64,000 bases of DNA from Lysinibacillus fusiformis (lineage in GTDB: Bacteria > Bacillota > Bacilli > Bacillales_A > Planococcaceae): assembly GCF_002845985.1 (NCBI RefSeq), contig NZ_PDFK01000003.1, positions 434,001 through 498,000 on the forward strand, given 5' to 3'. Made by a program: the position numbers and the translations under genes. Below are positions 34,853 through 44,503 of this stretch, piece after piece. The number at the start of each line of letters is the position of its first letter. The first letter of the stretch is position 1. The notes beneath the pieces were generated by a model, which was given only the letters and a program-made list of their open reading frames with translations, was not told where the DNA came from and made no database searches.

Positions 34853-35500
34853 TTATTCATTGTGATACTCCGTACTACTTTCTCGGTATAGCCCATCCAG
34901 CTTCCATCCATTATAAAAACGGACATAGGTCAATTCCTTTTGCCAATTATCTAGGTGCACAATCACCTTACTGCTCCAAGGGAAAGTGGCTGCATAAACC
35001 CGACCTCTGCGTACCTCAGCTATGTCATCCGCTACACCAAGAAGTGTAGAAGGTGCATTCGCATTATACATTAAATAATGCTGTCGATCTGAACTGATCT
35101 CAAGTTCTTCCATGACCTCCTGATGAAAAACAATTACTTGCTCATTTGCCTGATGAAGTGAATAGATGAGAGCTCCCCCAAATAGCACCATCAATGAAGC
35201 CACAATGAGTACATGCTTTTTCTTTAATCCTATGTAAAACGCCCACTGCTTTTCCTTATTGTATAAATGAATATATATTGCTAGACTTATTGGCCACAAA
35301 AATAATAACTGCCAACAAAGAACAACCCAAAAAATCTCGCCATCCGAGACAAAATATCGAATGACATTGTAATTCAACAACCATAAAGGCATCGACCACC
35401 GCCATAGGGATTCTTCCTGCGGTATACTTTTTAAATAAATCAGTAGAAGAGGTAAGCTTAGGAAAAAGGCTGTCGCATTATCTAATAGAGCAAATACCAA
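34853..35500 (-). CDS. Hypothetical membrane protein, 215 residues
   Basis: Four hydrophobic spans are visible (about residues 3-22, 37-52, 57-78 and 94-115), followed by a polar C-terminal part of 100 residues (HQANEQVIVFHQEVMEELEI ...) likely outside the membrane. No family recognised. Flanking genes on both sides are broken, so this one may be decaying too, though its own frame is intact. Confidence 0.6.
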   Translation of the reverse strand: MVFALLDNATAFFLSLPLLLIYLKSIPQEESLWRWSMPLWLLNYNVIRYFVSDGEIFWVVLCWQLLFLWPISLAIYIHLYNKEKQWAFYIGLKKKHVLIVASLMVLFGGALIYSLHQANEQVIVFHQEVMEELEISSDRQHYLMYNANAPSTLLGVADDIAEVRRGRVYAATFPWSSKVIVHLDNWQKELTYVRFYNGWKLDGLYRESSTEYHNE

Positions 35501-35678
35501 TACAACACCTCCTACGTAGAAAAATGTTACAACTATTGTATTTTAATCCAATTGTACAGGAAAGGCTAGACATTCTAAAACGTTGAATATCTAGCTTCCT
35601 TTTATTGATGTTCTTCCACTATTTTCATCTCTAGGAAAATCGATGAGAGGTTGAGAGGCATTGTTCCCAATCACCTGG

Positions 35679-36119
35679 CTATATTGTACTTTGATAGCGT
35701 TTTGGGACATCCACTAAAGGAAACCGTGTACCATTGCTATGTTTTTGCACCAATTCATCTACAGATAATTATATCCACCACAGACATTGTTTCAAAAATG
35801 ACCTCACGCTGCTTGAATAGGAGTGCTAGAATCACATTTTCAATCAAAATGCGTTCGTCTTGCTGTACAAGTATACCCTTCTAGTGGTAGTTTGCTTTGC
35901 AAAAAGCTTCTGTTGTACTTGAATTTTGCAATAGGCCCAACTGCGTAAATCTTTGCCTCGATGCTTCGATAAATAAGCCTTTAGCTCGCCACGTTCCTCA
36001 TAGTTTTGTTGGTTATCATAAAATTTAATTAAGACATCCTGCACGATATCTTCTGCACTTTGTCAATCTCTTCCATAGTAAAAGGCAAGACGAATAAGCC
36101 TCTCTGTATGCTGTTCCAT
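35679..36119 (-). pseudogene. Broken ECF-type sigma factor gene
   Basis: The minus strand encodes a sigma-70 region 2 start (HTERLIRLAFYYGRD), an in-frame TGA (36063-36065), then SAEDIVQDVLIKFYDNQQNY, ELKAYLSK and RSWAYCKIQVQQKLF in the same frame. Region 4-like pieces (ILIENVILALLFKQREVIF; SVDELVQKHSNG) are in shifted frames. It resembles ECF sigma factors of Bacillus but cannot make a full protein. Confidence 0.7.
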
Positions 36120-36198
36120 TATTCTTTCTAGTTCGTAAATGAGCCCTCTCTTTCCTATAAACGGTGCTCATAGCTTCGAGGTTTGCTTTTTTTGTCAT

Positions 36199-36642
36199 TT
36201 ATTCTAAATCATTGTCAGCAAACGGGCTAATAACCTTTTTTTCCGTTGAAGATAACACGATATTGGTAGAAGGTGTACCATAGGGCATAGCTGCATCAAT
36301 AAACTGCTCTAATGTTTCTACTGAATAAGTCGCTAGTTTGACAATATAGCTAATTTCCCCCGCCACTCGATAGCACGCCAAGACATCAGGATGAGCCTTA
36401 CAAAATGCAGAGAGGCTTTTACAATCAATGGATTTAAATAAAATAATGGCCTCGATAGTGCGCTCCATCTTTTTCAAATTCACCCTTGCATGATACCCTT
36501 CAATCACACCTTGTTCCTCCAGCTTTTTGACCCGTTCAATAACAGCGGGAGAAGATAAATGAACAATTGCTGCTAATTCCTTCATCGAGATTTTTGCATT
36601 GTGCTGTAATTGCTGTAATATTTGTATATCAATTTGATCCAT
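36199..36642 (-). CDS. Lrp/AsnC family regulator
   Basis: A 147-residue Lrp-type protein: N-terminal HTH (MDQIDIQILQQLQHNAKISM then ELAAIVHLSSPAVIERVKKL) and a RAM ligand-binding domain (YHARVNLKKM ... VLACYRVAGEISYIVKLATY). It probably senses an amino acid. It is divergent from the DJ-1/PfpI gene (141 bp apart), which is its most likely target besides itself. It starts ATG 36642. Confidence 0.9.
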   Translation of the reverse strand: MDQIDIQILQQLQHNAKISMKELAAIVHLSSPAVIERVKKLEEQGVIEGYHARVNLKKMERTIEAIILFKSIDCKSLSAFCKAHPDVLACYRVAGEISYIVKLATYSVETLEQFIDAAMPYGTPSTNIVLSSTEKKVISPFADNDLE

Positions 36643-36783
36643 GGTCCTTCACCTTTCTAAATCAATTATTTTTTCTATAATACCTTTTCAAATAAAGTTT
36701 TTTATCCAAAATACATTATACAGCTTCTGTTAACATTCAGCTCTTTTGATTACAATAAAAGCAATAAAGGAGGCAGAATCAAT

Positions 36784-37368
36784 ATGAAAAAAATATTATT
36801 ACTTTTAGCAAATGGCTTCGAGGCCGTGGAAGCCAGTGTTTTTACAGATGTGCTTGGCTGGAATAAATGGGAAGGCGATGAATCAACAGAAGTCATTACA
36901 GTCGGGTTACATAAACAATTGCAATGTACATGGAATTTTAGCGTCATTCCTGAAAAATTGCTGCATGAAATTGATTTAAAGGATTTTGATGCTTTAGCAA
37001 TCCCAGGGGGCTTTGAGGAAGCAGGCTTTTACGAAGATGCCTTTAGCGAGGAATTTCAAACAGTTGTGCGTCATTTTGATGAACAGAAAAAGCCTATTGC
37101 AACAATCTGTGTAGCCTCCCTAATATTAGGGCATAGCGGTATTCTACAAAATAAGAAGGCGACAACTTATAATCATCCAACAAGTAAACGATTAGAGCAG
37201 CTTCAATCCTATGGTGCAAATGTTGCTAATGAACGAATTGTCTACACAGAGCACATTATTACATCTTCGAACCCAGGCACTGCATTCGATGTCGCATTTG
37301 GCTTACTTGAAATGCTAACATCACCTGATAATACATTGAAAGTAAAGGATTTAATGGGCTTTAAATAA
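36784..37368 (+). CDS. DJ-1/PfpI family protein
   Basis: A 194-residue class I amidotransferase-like protein: MKKILLLLANGFEAVEASVF at the start with the conserved Glu, AIPGGFEEAGFYED, and the nucleophile elbow with Cys in ATICVASLIL, followed by a region similar to other DJ-1/PfpI proteins (YNHPTSKRLEQLQSYGANV). These proteins act as deglycases, chaperones or proteases; which applies here is unknown. AAGGAGG precedes ATG. Divergent from the Lrp-type regulator. Confidence 0.88.
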   Translation: MKKILLLLANGFEAVEASVFTDVLGWNKWEGDESTEVITVGLHKQLQCTWNFSVIPEKLLHEIDLKDFDALAIPGGFEEAGFYEDAFSEEFQTVVRHFDEQKKPIATICVASLILGHSGILQNKKATTYNHPTSKRLEQLQSYGANVANERIVYTEHIITSSNPGTAFDVAFGLLEMLTSPDNTLKVKDLMGFK

Positions 37369-37375
37369 TTTTATA

Positions 37376-37408
37376 AAGCTGTCCAAAAGAGTTCATTTTG
37401 GACAGCTT
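37376..37408 (+). terminator. Intrinsic terminator of DJ-1 gene
   Basis: AAGCTGTCCAAAA / TTTTGGACAGCTT stem with a 7-base loop; the T run is weak (CATTATG). Confidence 0.65.
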
Positions 37409-37590
37409 CATTATGTACATTTGTTTTCTGATATTGATTGTAATAACTTCACTCCTAACTCTTTACTTCTTGAAACTAATGATATAGTTCTGATTAAGGA
37501 TCAATATATAGGTGTCAATCACGAACCGCTAAGGCACTGGCTACCAGTTTTGAGTTAGTAAACATCGTTTAAACATGATTTACAGCAGGA

Positions 37591-37636
37591 TAAAAAGCAG
37601 GCTTACACCAAATATTATGATGTAACCCTACTTTTT
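37591..37636 (-). terminator. Intrinsic terminator of SLH protein gene
   Basis: AAAAAGCAGGCTTAC and GTAACCCTACTTTTT pair with two mismatches; T run on the minus strand. The stretch 37409-37590 holds no gene I can see. Confidence 0.6.
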
Positions 37637-37648
37637 ACTTTATTGCTA

Positions 37649-39139
37649 TTATTTTTCTAATGGTGCTGTTTCTGATGTGTTAAAATCCATTTCCTTCGCG
37701 TTGTCTAGCACATCTTTTGGAATCGTAATCGTTGTTACCGCATTGAAATCATGATATTTAATTGTAGTTTGCTGTCTTGTTTTGATCGAATTGCCTTCCA
37801 CTTTCATCTTTAAGGTCATATCCATAGCAATTTCTTCTACATCAAATGTTTCTTTATTAATCAATAATTTATATGTGAGACTATCAAAGGACATGTTACC
37901 TAATTGTGCCTCTAGATCAGCATCCATTCCTAAATTCATTGCGCCAAGCTGCTGCTTCACTAGCTCTGTGAATTTATCCCCAGCACCCTTTAGTGTTAAT
38001 TCATAACGGTTTGCTGTTTCAACTAATGTGAAATCTTCAGCAAATGCTTGTAGCATCTCCAATTGTTCTGTTGCATCTGGCTGTATCCCTGTTTGGCTAA
38101 GTACATCCTCAAATAATTGTTTCGGGAACTTTACCCAAGCCTTTTGCTCTGCCTCATACATATACATACCATCTTTAGCCGTCATATACATTTTAATCGG
38201 CAAATTAATCGCTTCACCACTTGTTGGATCTGTTAGCGACATTGTACCATCAGCAAAGAATTGCATCGGCTCTGTAACAATTTCCATCTTCATGTTGCCT
38301 TTAGAATCCATTTTCATGGTTTCCTTGCCATCGTTTGCCTCCACTGACTGAGAGATGGTCATGGTAGCCTTCATGCTTTTTAGCTCTTTTTGCTTGGCTA
38401 CTGTTTTAGTAAATACTTCCTCTAACAAAGCACTATTTTTTGTTGTAGTAGACTGTTCTTCCTTTACCTGCTCCCCTTTAGGGTCTTCCCCTTTTTCTTC
38501 CGGTATAGGCTGTGTATCCACAGGTAAGTCTAATGCGTTGACGATAAATGTTGCTAACTGACCACGCGTAACATTTTTATCTACACCAAATTCTGTGGCA
38601 GAAACCCCCTTCGCAACGCCTGCCTCATACAGTGCTGTTACTGCCTCTGCAAATGGACTATTTTGCTGTACATCAGTAAATGGGCTTTTGCCTTTCGCTG
38701 TTAAACCTGCTGCCTCTGCTACCATTATCGCCATTTGACCACGTGTAATCGTGTCATCTGGACGGAATGTATCATCCTCATAGCCTTGTACAACCCCAAG
38801 ATTTACTAGTGTAACTATCGCCTTATAGTATGGGCTAGATGAGTCAACATCCTTGAAATTCGGATTTTCTACAGTCAAATCCGTTGTTGTTAATTGAAAA
38901 GCACTTGCTATCATCTTTGCCGCCTGTCCACGTGTTACGTCCTGTGAGGGCTTAAATGTACCATCTGGAAAACCATGAATAATATCTGCTGCATGTAATG
39001 TGGAAATACCGTTAAAATATGCATGATCTTCGCTCACATCTGAAAATGGACTAGCAGCCGAAACAGGTACTACTGCAACAGCTGTAACCGCCATTGCAGC
39101 TGTTGCCGCCGTATAAAGCTTATGTTTTTTCTTTGTCAT
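37649..39139 (-). CDS. S-layer homology (SLH) domain protein with C-terminal DUF6612-like domain
   Basis: About 496 residues: a Sec signal (MTKKKHKLYTAATAAMAVTA to SAASPFSD), three SLH repeats (residues ~30-85, 90-150, 150-205; each with FxDVxxxxxY/FxxA and GFPDGTFKPSQDVTRGQ-type segments), a Glu/Lys linker, then a C-terminal domain (KTVAKQKELKSMKATMTISQ ... GKETMKMDSKGNM) resembling DUF6612 lipoprotein-like domains. SLH repeats hold it to pyruvylated cell-wall polymer. The frame opens at 39157, but that ATG lies in the G-rich Shine-Dalgarno; ATG 39139 is preferred. Its precise role is unknown. Confidence 0.88.
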   Translation of the reverse strand: MTKKKHKLYTAATAAMAVTAVAVVPVSAASPFSDVSEDHAYFNGISTLHAADIIHGFPDGTFKPSQDVTRGQAAKMIASAFQLTTTDLTVENPNFKDVDSSSPYYKAIVTLVNLGVVQGYEDDTFRPDDTITRGQMAIMVAEAAGLTAKGKSPFTDVQQNSPFAEAVTALYEAGVAKGVSATEFGVDKNVTRGQLATFIVNALDLPVDTQPIPEEKGEDPKGEQVKEEQSTTTKNSALLEEVFTKTVAKQKELKSMKATMTISQSVEANDGKETMKMDSKGNMKMEIVTEPMQFFADGTMSLTDPTSGEAINLPIKMYMTAKDGMYMYEAEQKAWVKFPKQLFEDVLSQTGIQPDATEQLEMLQAFAEDFTLVETANRYELTLKGAGDKFTELVKQQLGAMNLGMDADLEAQLGNMSFDSLTYKLLINKETFDVEEIAMDMTLKMKVEGNSIKTRQQTTIKYHDFNAVTTITIPKDVLDNAKEMDFNTSETAPLEK

Positions 39140-39290
39140 AATTAATCGTCCCCCCATTTATGTAAAATGTAATGCTTACATATTAATTTTATCTAAAGAT
39201 TTGGGAAAATGCTAGGTTAGTTGGAAATTAAAATATAATTATCCAATATATCCGTCATTTGGTTCGATCTAATTTTTATCCTCCATATAA

Positions 39291-39320
39291 AAAAACCGAC
39301 CTCCTAAGAGATCGGTTTTT
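39291..39320 (-). terminator. Intrinsic terminator of aconitase gene
   Basis: AAAAACCGACCTC / GAGATCGGTTTTT (one mismatch), 11 bp after the stop codon, with T runs on both strands. Confidence 0.85.
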
Positions 39321-39330
39321 ATGATGATGA

Positions 39331-42036
39331 TTACTCAGCAGCTTTTGCGCGTAGAACCATTTGTAGGATACCACCGTGACGGTAGTAGTCTACTTCTACT
39401 TCTGAGTCGAAACGAGCTAAAGCTTGGAAAGTTTTAACTGTGCCGTCTTCAGATTTAGCAGTTACTGTTAAGATTTCACGTGGTTTTACGTTGTCAGTAA
39501 TGTTAACAGAGATTTCTTCTTTACCAGTTAAGCCTAGTGTCTCAGCAGATTCACCTGGCATAAATTGAAGTGGAAGAACACCCATCATTACTAAGTTAGA
39601 ACGGTGGATACGCTCGTAAGATTGTGCGATAACAGTTTTCACGCCAAGTAGGAATGTACCTTTCGCAGCCCAGTCACGAGAAGAACCCATACCGTAGTCA
39701 TTACCAGCAAGTACGACTAAGCCAGTACCTTGCTCTTGGTATTTCATACATGCGTCATAGATATACTCTACTTCGCCTGTTGGCCAGTAAGTAGTGAATC
39801 CACCTTCTGTACCAGGAGCCACTTGGTTACGGATACGGATGTTTGCAAATGTACCACGCATCATTACTTCGTGGTTACCACGACGAGAACCGTAAGAGTT
39901 GAAGTCACGGATTGCAACACCGTTTTCAATTAAATATTTACCTGCAGGTGTATCTTTACCGATTGCACCAGCTGGAGAAATATGGTCAGTTGTGATTGAG
40001 TCACCGAACTTCGCCATAATGCGTAAGCCGTCTAAGCCTTGGATTGCTTCTGGCTCTTTTGCAAGACCTTGGAAGAATGGTGGGTTTTGGATGTAAGTTG
40101 ATTTATCATCAAATGTGTATAGAGACTCAGTTGATGTTTCAATTGCATTCCATTTTTCGTTCGCTGTGAATACTGTTTCGTATTCTTTTTGGAATAACTC
40201 ACGGTTAACAACAGTACTTAATACTGCATTAACTTCTTCTGTTGATGGCCAAATATCCGCGAAGAATACTTCATTCCCATCTTTGTCTTTACCGAATGAA
40301 TCTTTTTGTAGATCGATATCCACTGTACCAGCAAGTGCATAAGCAACAACAAGTGGTGGAGAAGCTAAGTAGTTAGCTTTTACAAGTGGGTGTACACGAC
40401 CTTCAAAGTTACGGTTACCAGAAAGTACAGAAGTTACGAATAAGTCATTTGCTTTAATTGCATCTTCGATTTCAGGAAGTAATGGACCTGAGTTACCGAT
40501 ACATGTTGTACAACCATAACCTACAGTGTTGAAGCCGATTGTATCAAGGTACGTTTGTAAACCTGAATCTTCAAGGTAACCAGTTACAACTTTAGAACCT
40601 GGTGCTAAAGAAGTTTTTACCCATTTAGGCACTGTTAGACCTTTTTCTACAGCTTTTTTCGCCACTAAGCCCGCAGCAATTAATACGTATGGGTTAGATG
40701 TATTTGTACAAGAAGTGATCGCTGCAATTGCAACAGCACCTGTTGGAATTTCTACATCGCCTTCAGCGAATTTCGCTACAGAAGTTTTTGCGAATTCATC
40801 TTCTGTTAAACCGAAACCTTGTGTACCTTGTGGTGCCACCACTGCTTCTTTGTAACGAGAACGCATTTGAGATAGTGGAATTAAGTCTTGTGGACGTTTT
40901 GGACCAGAAAGGTTTGGTTCGATTTCAGCTAAGTTTACTTCTAAAACATCAGTGTAAACTGGCTCTAATGCTGGATCGAAGAACATGTGGTTTGCTTTAA
41001 GGTAAGCTTCAACAACCGCGATGTGCTCTTCGTCACGACCAGTTAAACGCATGTAGTTTAATGATTCTTCGTCGATTGCGAAGTAACCACATGTAGCACC
41101 ATATTCAGGAGCCATGTTTGAGATTGTCGCACGGTCAGCTAGTGGTAATTTAGATACGCCAGGTCCGAAGAACTCAACGAATTTACCAACTACGCCACGT
41201 TGACGTAATACTTGTGTTACTTTTAATGCTAAGTCAGTAGCAGTTGTTCCGTTTGGAAGATCGCCAACTAATTTAACACCGATAACTTCTGGAATTGGGA
41301 AGTATGAAGGCTGACCAAGCATACCTGCTTCGGCTTCAATACCACCTACGCCCCATCCAAGAACACCGATACCGTTGATCATTGTTGTATGAGAGTCAGT
41401 ACCTACTACTGAATCTGGGAAAGTTTCGAATGTGCCGTCAGCATTTTCGTTTACGTGTACAACTGGAGCTAAGTACTCTAAGTTTACTTGGTGAACGATA
41501 CCTGTTGCTGGTGGTACAGCACGGAAGTTATTGTAAGCAGTTTGAGCCCATTTTAAGAAGTTATAACGCTCAGCGTTACGTTCAAACTCAAGGTCCATGT
41601 TTGCTTGCAGTGCAGATGCATTACCGTATTTGTCAACTTGTACTGAGTGGTCAATTACAAGGTCAACTGGAATAGCAGGGTTGATTTTGCTTGGGTCACC
41701 GCCCATTTCCTTCATTGCAGAACGAAGTGATGCAAGGTCAACAACTACTGGTACACCAGTAAAGTCTTGTAATACAACGCGAGATGGTTTGAATGGTACT
41801 TCTGCTTCAGGGTCAGCACCATTGCCCCATTTTGCTAATTCGTTTACATGTTCTTCTTTAATTACATACGCATCATATTGACGTAAAACAGATTCTAATA
41901 ACACTTTAATTGAGTAAGGAAGGTTTGAAACTTTTGCAACGCCAGCTTTTTCAATCGCAGCTAAGTCATAGTAATTGTAAGTTTTACCATTCACTTCGAA
42001 TGATGCACGGCTGTTGTGTAAATTACCTTGTGCCAT
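39331..42036 (-). CDS. acnA: Aconitate hydratase (AcnA/CitB)
   Basis: A 901-residue aconitase of the AcnA/IRP type. The three iron-sulphur cysteines are visible in TSCTNTSNP and [12 protein letters not shown]; the C-terminal swivel domain has [20 protein letters not shown] and the [10 protein letters not shown] loop. It converts citrate to isocitrate in the TCA cycle and in Bacillus also binds RNA when iron is short. It starts after a GGGGGATCC leader. Codon use is strongly biased, as for a highly expressed gene. A CcpC-like box (42159-42173) sits upstream, as for Bacillus subtilis citB. Confidence 0.97.
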   Translation of the reverse strand: MAQGNLHNSRASFEVNGKTYNYYDLAAIEKAGVAKVSNLPYSIKVLLESVLRQYDAYVIKEEHVNELAKWGNGADPEAEVPFKPSRVVLQDFTGVPVVVDLASLRSAMKEMGGDPSKINPAIPVDLVIDHSVQVDKYGNASALQANMDLEFERNAERYNFLKWAQTAYNNFRAVPPATGIVHQVNLEYLAPVVHVNENADGTFETFPDSVVGTDSHTTMINGIGVLGWGVGGIEAEAGMLGQPSYFPIPEVIGVKLVGDLPNGTTATDLALKVTQVLRQRGVVGKFVEFFGPGVSKLPLADRATISNMAPEYGATCGYFAIDEESLNYMRLTGRDEEHIAVVEAYLKANHMFFDPALEPVYTDVLEVNLAEIEPNLSGPKRPQDLIPLSQMRSRYKEAVVAPQGTQGFGLTEDEFAKTSVAKFAEGDVEIPTGAVAIAAITSCTNTSNPYVLIAAGLVAKKAVEKGLTVPKWVKTSLAPGSKVVTGYLEDSGLQTYLDTIGFNTVGYGCTTCIGNSGPLLPEIEDAIKANDLFVTSVLSGNRNFEGRVHPLVKANYLASPPLVVAYALAGTVDIDLQKDSFGKDKDGNEVFFADIWPSTEEVNAVLSTVVNRELFQKEYETVFTANEKWNAIETSTESLYTFDDKSTYIQNPPFFQGLAKEPEAIQGLDGLRIMAKFGDSITTDHISPAGAIGKDTPAGKYLIENGVAIRDFNSYGSRRGNHEVMMRGTFANIRIRNQVAPGTEGGFTTYWPTGEVEYIYDACMKYQEQGTGLVVLAGNDYGMGSSRDWAAKGTFLLGVKTVIAQSYERIHRSNLVMMGVLPLQFMPGESAETLGLTGKEEISVNITDNVKPREILTVTAKSEDGTVKTFQALARFDSEVEVDYYRHGGILQMVLRAKAAE

Positions 42037-42158
42037 TTGCGGATCCCCCTAAATATATCTTTTTGAAAAGGCTTTAAAAATGTGTAGCATCTTTTCTCCA
42101 ATACCCATGATAGCGCATTTATATTCATAAGTAAATTACATTAATATTATCTTTTTTG

Positions 42159-42173
42159 ATAAGCATAACTTAT
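42159..42173 (-). promoter_or_regulatory. CcpC-like box upstream of aconitase
   Basis: ATAA-N7-TTAT (ATAAGCATAACTTAT), the dyad known to bind CcpC at the Bacillus subtilis citB promoter, lies 123 bp before the start codon. Control by citrate through CcpC is inferred. Confidence 0.55.
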
Positions 42174-42286
42174 GACCTTGGTTTCTACCCTGATGTTTTT
42201 AATTTTTTGATGTGCATAATATCAAGGGTTTGTATTAATGTGGGTTTCTATACCTATCTAACGAAGCATATCTAAATGTATTTAAC

Positions 42287-42347
42287 TGTGGTACAGATTG
42301 CGGTACGAGCTGCGGTACACGAACTTTTTGTAAAAAGTGTACCGCAG
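42287..42347. repeat. Tandem 12-bp repeats joined to an 11-bp inverted repeat
   Basis: Three units TGTGGTACAGAT, TGCGGTACGAGC, TGCGGTACACGA run head to tail (42287-42322). The last overlaps CTGCGGTACAC (42310-42320), perfectly inverted at GTGTACCGCAG (42337-42347). It lies at the border between aconitase and the accessory block, in a 670-bp stretch without a gene until 42705. It may mark an old integration site or the end of a lost integrase gene. Confidence 0.55.
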
Positions 42348-42564
42348 GAATAAATAGTAAATAAAAATTCATCCGGACACGTATGAGTAGTAGAAAAAAT
42401 CAATACAACAACTTTTACTTTTAGATTATTAACTTCTTTATAATTAAACATTAAAGAAATGATGCAACTATTTTAATAACTATATAATATACATATACAC
42501 ATATGACAATACCTTACAATTTGTTTCTTTTTGGATAATCAGTTCTGCTTTAATAAAAAACAAA

Positions 42565-42588
42565 CCAGGTGCACATTTGAGCGTCTGG
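42565..42588. terminator. CCAGG-family hairpin, copy 1
   Basis: CCAGG...GTCTGG around CACATTTGAG; part of a family with copies at 42970 and 45585. This copy is degenerate and has an A-rich 5' flank. Confidence 0.45.
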
Positions 42589-42704
42589 TACCATTCATAT
42601 GATTAACCAACAGTTTTTCAACTTGTGTTTTTTAAATGTAAATTGGGGAAAAATTTAGGTACTTCTTTTTAAAGACATCGTACTATATTAAAGAGGAGGA
42701 TTTA

Positions 42705-42908
42705 ATGAAGAAAAATCCGCAGACTGAGGCGAATAAACGTTGGCAAGCGAAGAATAAAGAACGTGCTAAATATCTTAGTGCACGATCTGGAGCACGTAGC
42801 TTTATAAGAGACCACGCCTTAGAGGAAGATTTAGACGAGCTCATGGAATTAATATTAGAACGTAAACAAGTATTATTAGAAATGAAAATAAACCAAGATG
42901 GCATGTAG
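42705..42908 (+). CDS. Small phage/plasmid-type basic protein, 67 residues
   Basis: Begins MKKNPQTEANKRWQAKNKER, then YLSARSGARSFIRDHALEED and two helices DLDELMELILERKQVLLEM. The layout recalls small DNA-binding-like proteins found on Bacillus phages and plasmids, but I cannot name a family. Shine-Dalgarno GAGGAGG is ideal. Its 3' end is overlapped by its terminator. It opens the accessory region and stands alone. Confidence 0.75.
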   Translation: MKKNPQTEANKRWQAKNKERAKYLSARSGARSFIRDHALEEDLDELMELILERKQVLLEMKINQDGM

Positions 42909-42930
42909 CTGTCTTGGTTTATTTATTTTT
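42888..42930 (+). terminator. Terminator overlapping the 42705 gene stop
   Basis: ATAAACCAAGA (42888-42898, inside the CDS) pairs with TCTTGGTTTAT (42912-42922), followed by TTATTTTTG. Confidence 0.8.
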
Positions 42931-42969
42931 GTATTTTATTAAGTAATTAATTTGTGGAAATAAAAAAAA

Positions 42970-42999
42970 CCAGGTACTCATTGTTGAATGAGCGCCTGG
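42970..42999. terminator. CCAGG-family hairpin, copy 2
   Basis: CCAGGTACTCATT / AATGAGCGCCTGG with a 4-base loop, between convergent genes; A8 on the left side gives a T run for the minus strand, so it ends the toxin-immunity transcript. Confidence 0.75.
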
Positions 43000-43014
43000 C
43001 CTTTGCTTTAAATC

Positions 43015-43437
43015 CTAATCAAATTCTTTTTTTATCTGTAATGCAAATTGTTCAATAGATTTTCTATCTTGATAAATTGTAATACCAATACCGGAACGAG
43101 TAGCTCTATGAGAGTTATATTCTCCTGCATCAATCCAAAATTGGAATTGATAAATCTGTTCATCAATTAGGTCACTATTATTCGCTAAAATAGCAAATGA
43201 AAAAGATGGATCCGTTGAGTCCCATACTTCTGCTTCCAATAATTCGTCCCAATTATTTAATATCAGCGTATGCAGCATTATAAGATCACTTCGTAAAACC
43301 AAAAACTTAAAATCTAAATGATGTTCACCACAATTAAATTTAATCAAAATATTACTGGAAACAGTATCACTCTCTATATTAACCACTTCTAAACTTGTCT
43401 TTGATGCATCAAATGATCTATCGTATAAGGTTGCCAT
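43015..43437 (-). CDS. Probable immunity protein, 140 residues
   Basis: Soluble acidic protein (MATLYDRSFDASKTSLEVVN ... ILKLVLRS-like strand, AEVWDSTDPSFSFAILANNS ... RSGIGITIYQDRKSIEQFAL). I do not recognise the fold. It starts 9 bp after the stop of a secreted toxin-like gene and shares its terminator, which is the normal place and size for an immunity protein. A role in neutralising that toxin is inferred from position only. Confidence 0.6.
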   Translation of the reverse strand: MATLYDRSFDASKTSLEVVNIESDTVSSNILIKFNCGEHHLDFKFLVLRSDLIMLHTLILNNWDELLEAEVWDSTDPSFSFAILANNSDLIDEQIYQFQFWIDAGEYNSHRATRSGIGITIYQDRKSIEQFALQIKKEFD

Positions 43438-43446
43438 AATTAAATC

Positions 43447-44103
43447 TTACCATCCCCAGTTACTACTAATAAATTTCTTAGCGATTTCCCCACTATCAGG
43501 TTTGTAAACCGTTACAACCTCTTTTGAATTCCCTATAAACACTACATTAATATTTTGATCTTTATCATAAATAGCTCTAGCACGTGTATGTTTATCCATG
43601 AATTTTTTTCCATTTACAATTGCATCAGCAACTTGTTTGGAAGAAAGTTGACGTGCATTAGCCTGTATAACTGCGTGTGAAGAAAATTTCACTGTTGCTT
43701 TTGGAATTTGTTTTACAACTAGTTTAACACATGTAGCTGCAACGAACCATACAATCGGAGCGACCCTCGGAGCAACAATAAATTGTTCAGATTCCAGTGA
43801 ATTCATAAAAGGAGTTCGTGCAGTGTTAATAGAATCCCAAAAAAAATATTGTCTTTCAACATCGGTAAATGATTCATATAGTTCCTTAAATTCTGGATGC
43901 TCATTTATATAATTTTCAGTATCTAAAATGTATTTATTATATTCCTCTGTATCTAGTTGAGGAACTAATAATTCAGTTTCCGAATATAAACTTTCATTTT
44001 GATCATTATCTGTGAATTCCATTGCTGAGGCAGCTGATGGAAATACAATGCTAATTAATAAAGTAAATGTTAGTAAAATACTAATAATTTTTGTATGTTT
44101 CAT
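43447..44103 (-). CDS. Secreted SAR2788-like putative toxin
   Basis: A 218-residue protein with a Sec signal (MKHTKIISILLTFTLLISIV, cleavage near ASA), a middle region (YNKYILDTENYINEHPEFKE) and a C-terminal domain with KFSSHAVIQANARQ, DAIVNGKKFMDKHTRARA and INVVFIGNSKEVVTVYKP. This C-terminal pattern (HA...QA..R, then a strand ending in VTVY) is that of small BECR/DUF4258-type RNase toxins; the whole resembles proteins named SAR2788 family putative toxin. It is followed directly by a likely immunity gene. ATG at 44103; its upstream 400 bp is non-coding. Confidence 0.7.
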   Translation of the reverse strand: MKHTKIISILLTFTLLISIVFPSAASAMEFTDNDQNESLYSETELLVPQLDTEEYNKYILDTENYINEHPEFKELYESFTDVERQYFFWDSINTARTPFMNSLESEQFIVAPRVAPIVWFVAATCVKLVVKQIPKATVKFSSHAVIQANARQLSSKQVADAIVNGKKFMDKHTRARAIYDKDQNINVVFIGNSKEVVTVYKPDSGEIAKKFISSNWGW

Positions 44104-44465
44104 GATTTATCCCTTCAAACTTGTATTTGATTCACTAGCAAATCCTTACCTCGAGTTAATTATTATCCTATCATTGGTAACTTCCCCAATTCAATATTAT
44201 GTTCACGCCACTTTTTTGACGGTGTGAACGCCATTAATTTGGCGCTACTCAAAGGAAATTCGTCAAGTCCGCCAAATCACGCTACTTATTCCCATCTTTT
44301 TTTAGTGGTATCGATATTTTTTTAGTGCTATATATACATTTATAGCGTTAACTCCATTTTATGCTTGATATTTTCAATAAAAACAAAAAAATATTGCTAA
44401 TAACAAGTTCACTAATTTGACTATTGACATATTATTTACATTACTATTCTTATAATATTTTTATG
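44104..44465. other. Non-coding stretch upstream of toxin gene
   Basis: AT-rich, no supported gene. It contains an inverted repeat GTTCACGCC (44201-44209) / GGTGTGAAC (44221-44229), which could be an operator or hairpin, and T-rich runs. The toxin promoter is presumably here on the minus strand. Confidence 0.5.
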
Positions 44466-44499
44466 AAATGCCCATTACCGATTAAGGTAACAGGCATTT
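44466..44499 (-). terminator. Intrinsic terminator of endolysin remnant
   Basis: AAATGCCCATTACC / GGTAACAGGCATTT stem with one mismatch; on the minus strand it is followed by a T-rich run (CATAAAAATA complement). Confidence 0.75.
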
Positions 44500-44503
44500 G
44501 CTG

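Noticed and set aside
39730-41881. Several plus-strand frames inside the aconitase gene
   Set aside because: They are antisense shadows caused by strongly biased codons of acnA; none has a ribosome binding site.
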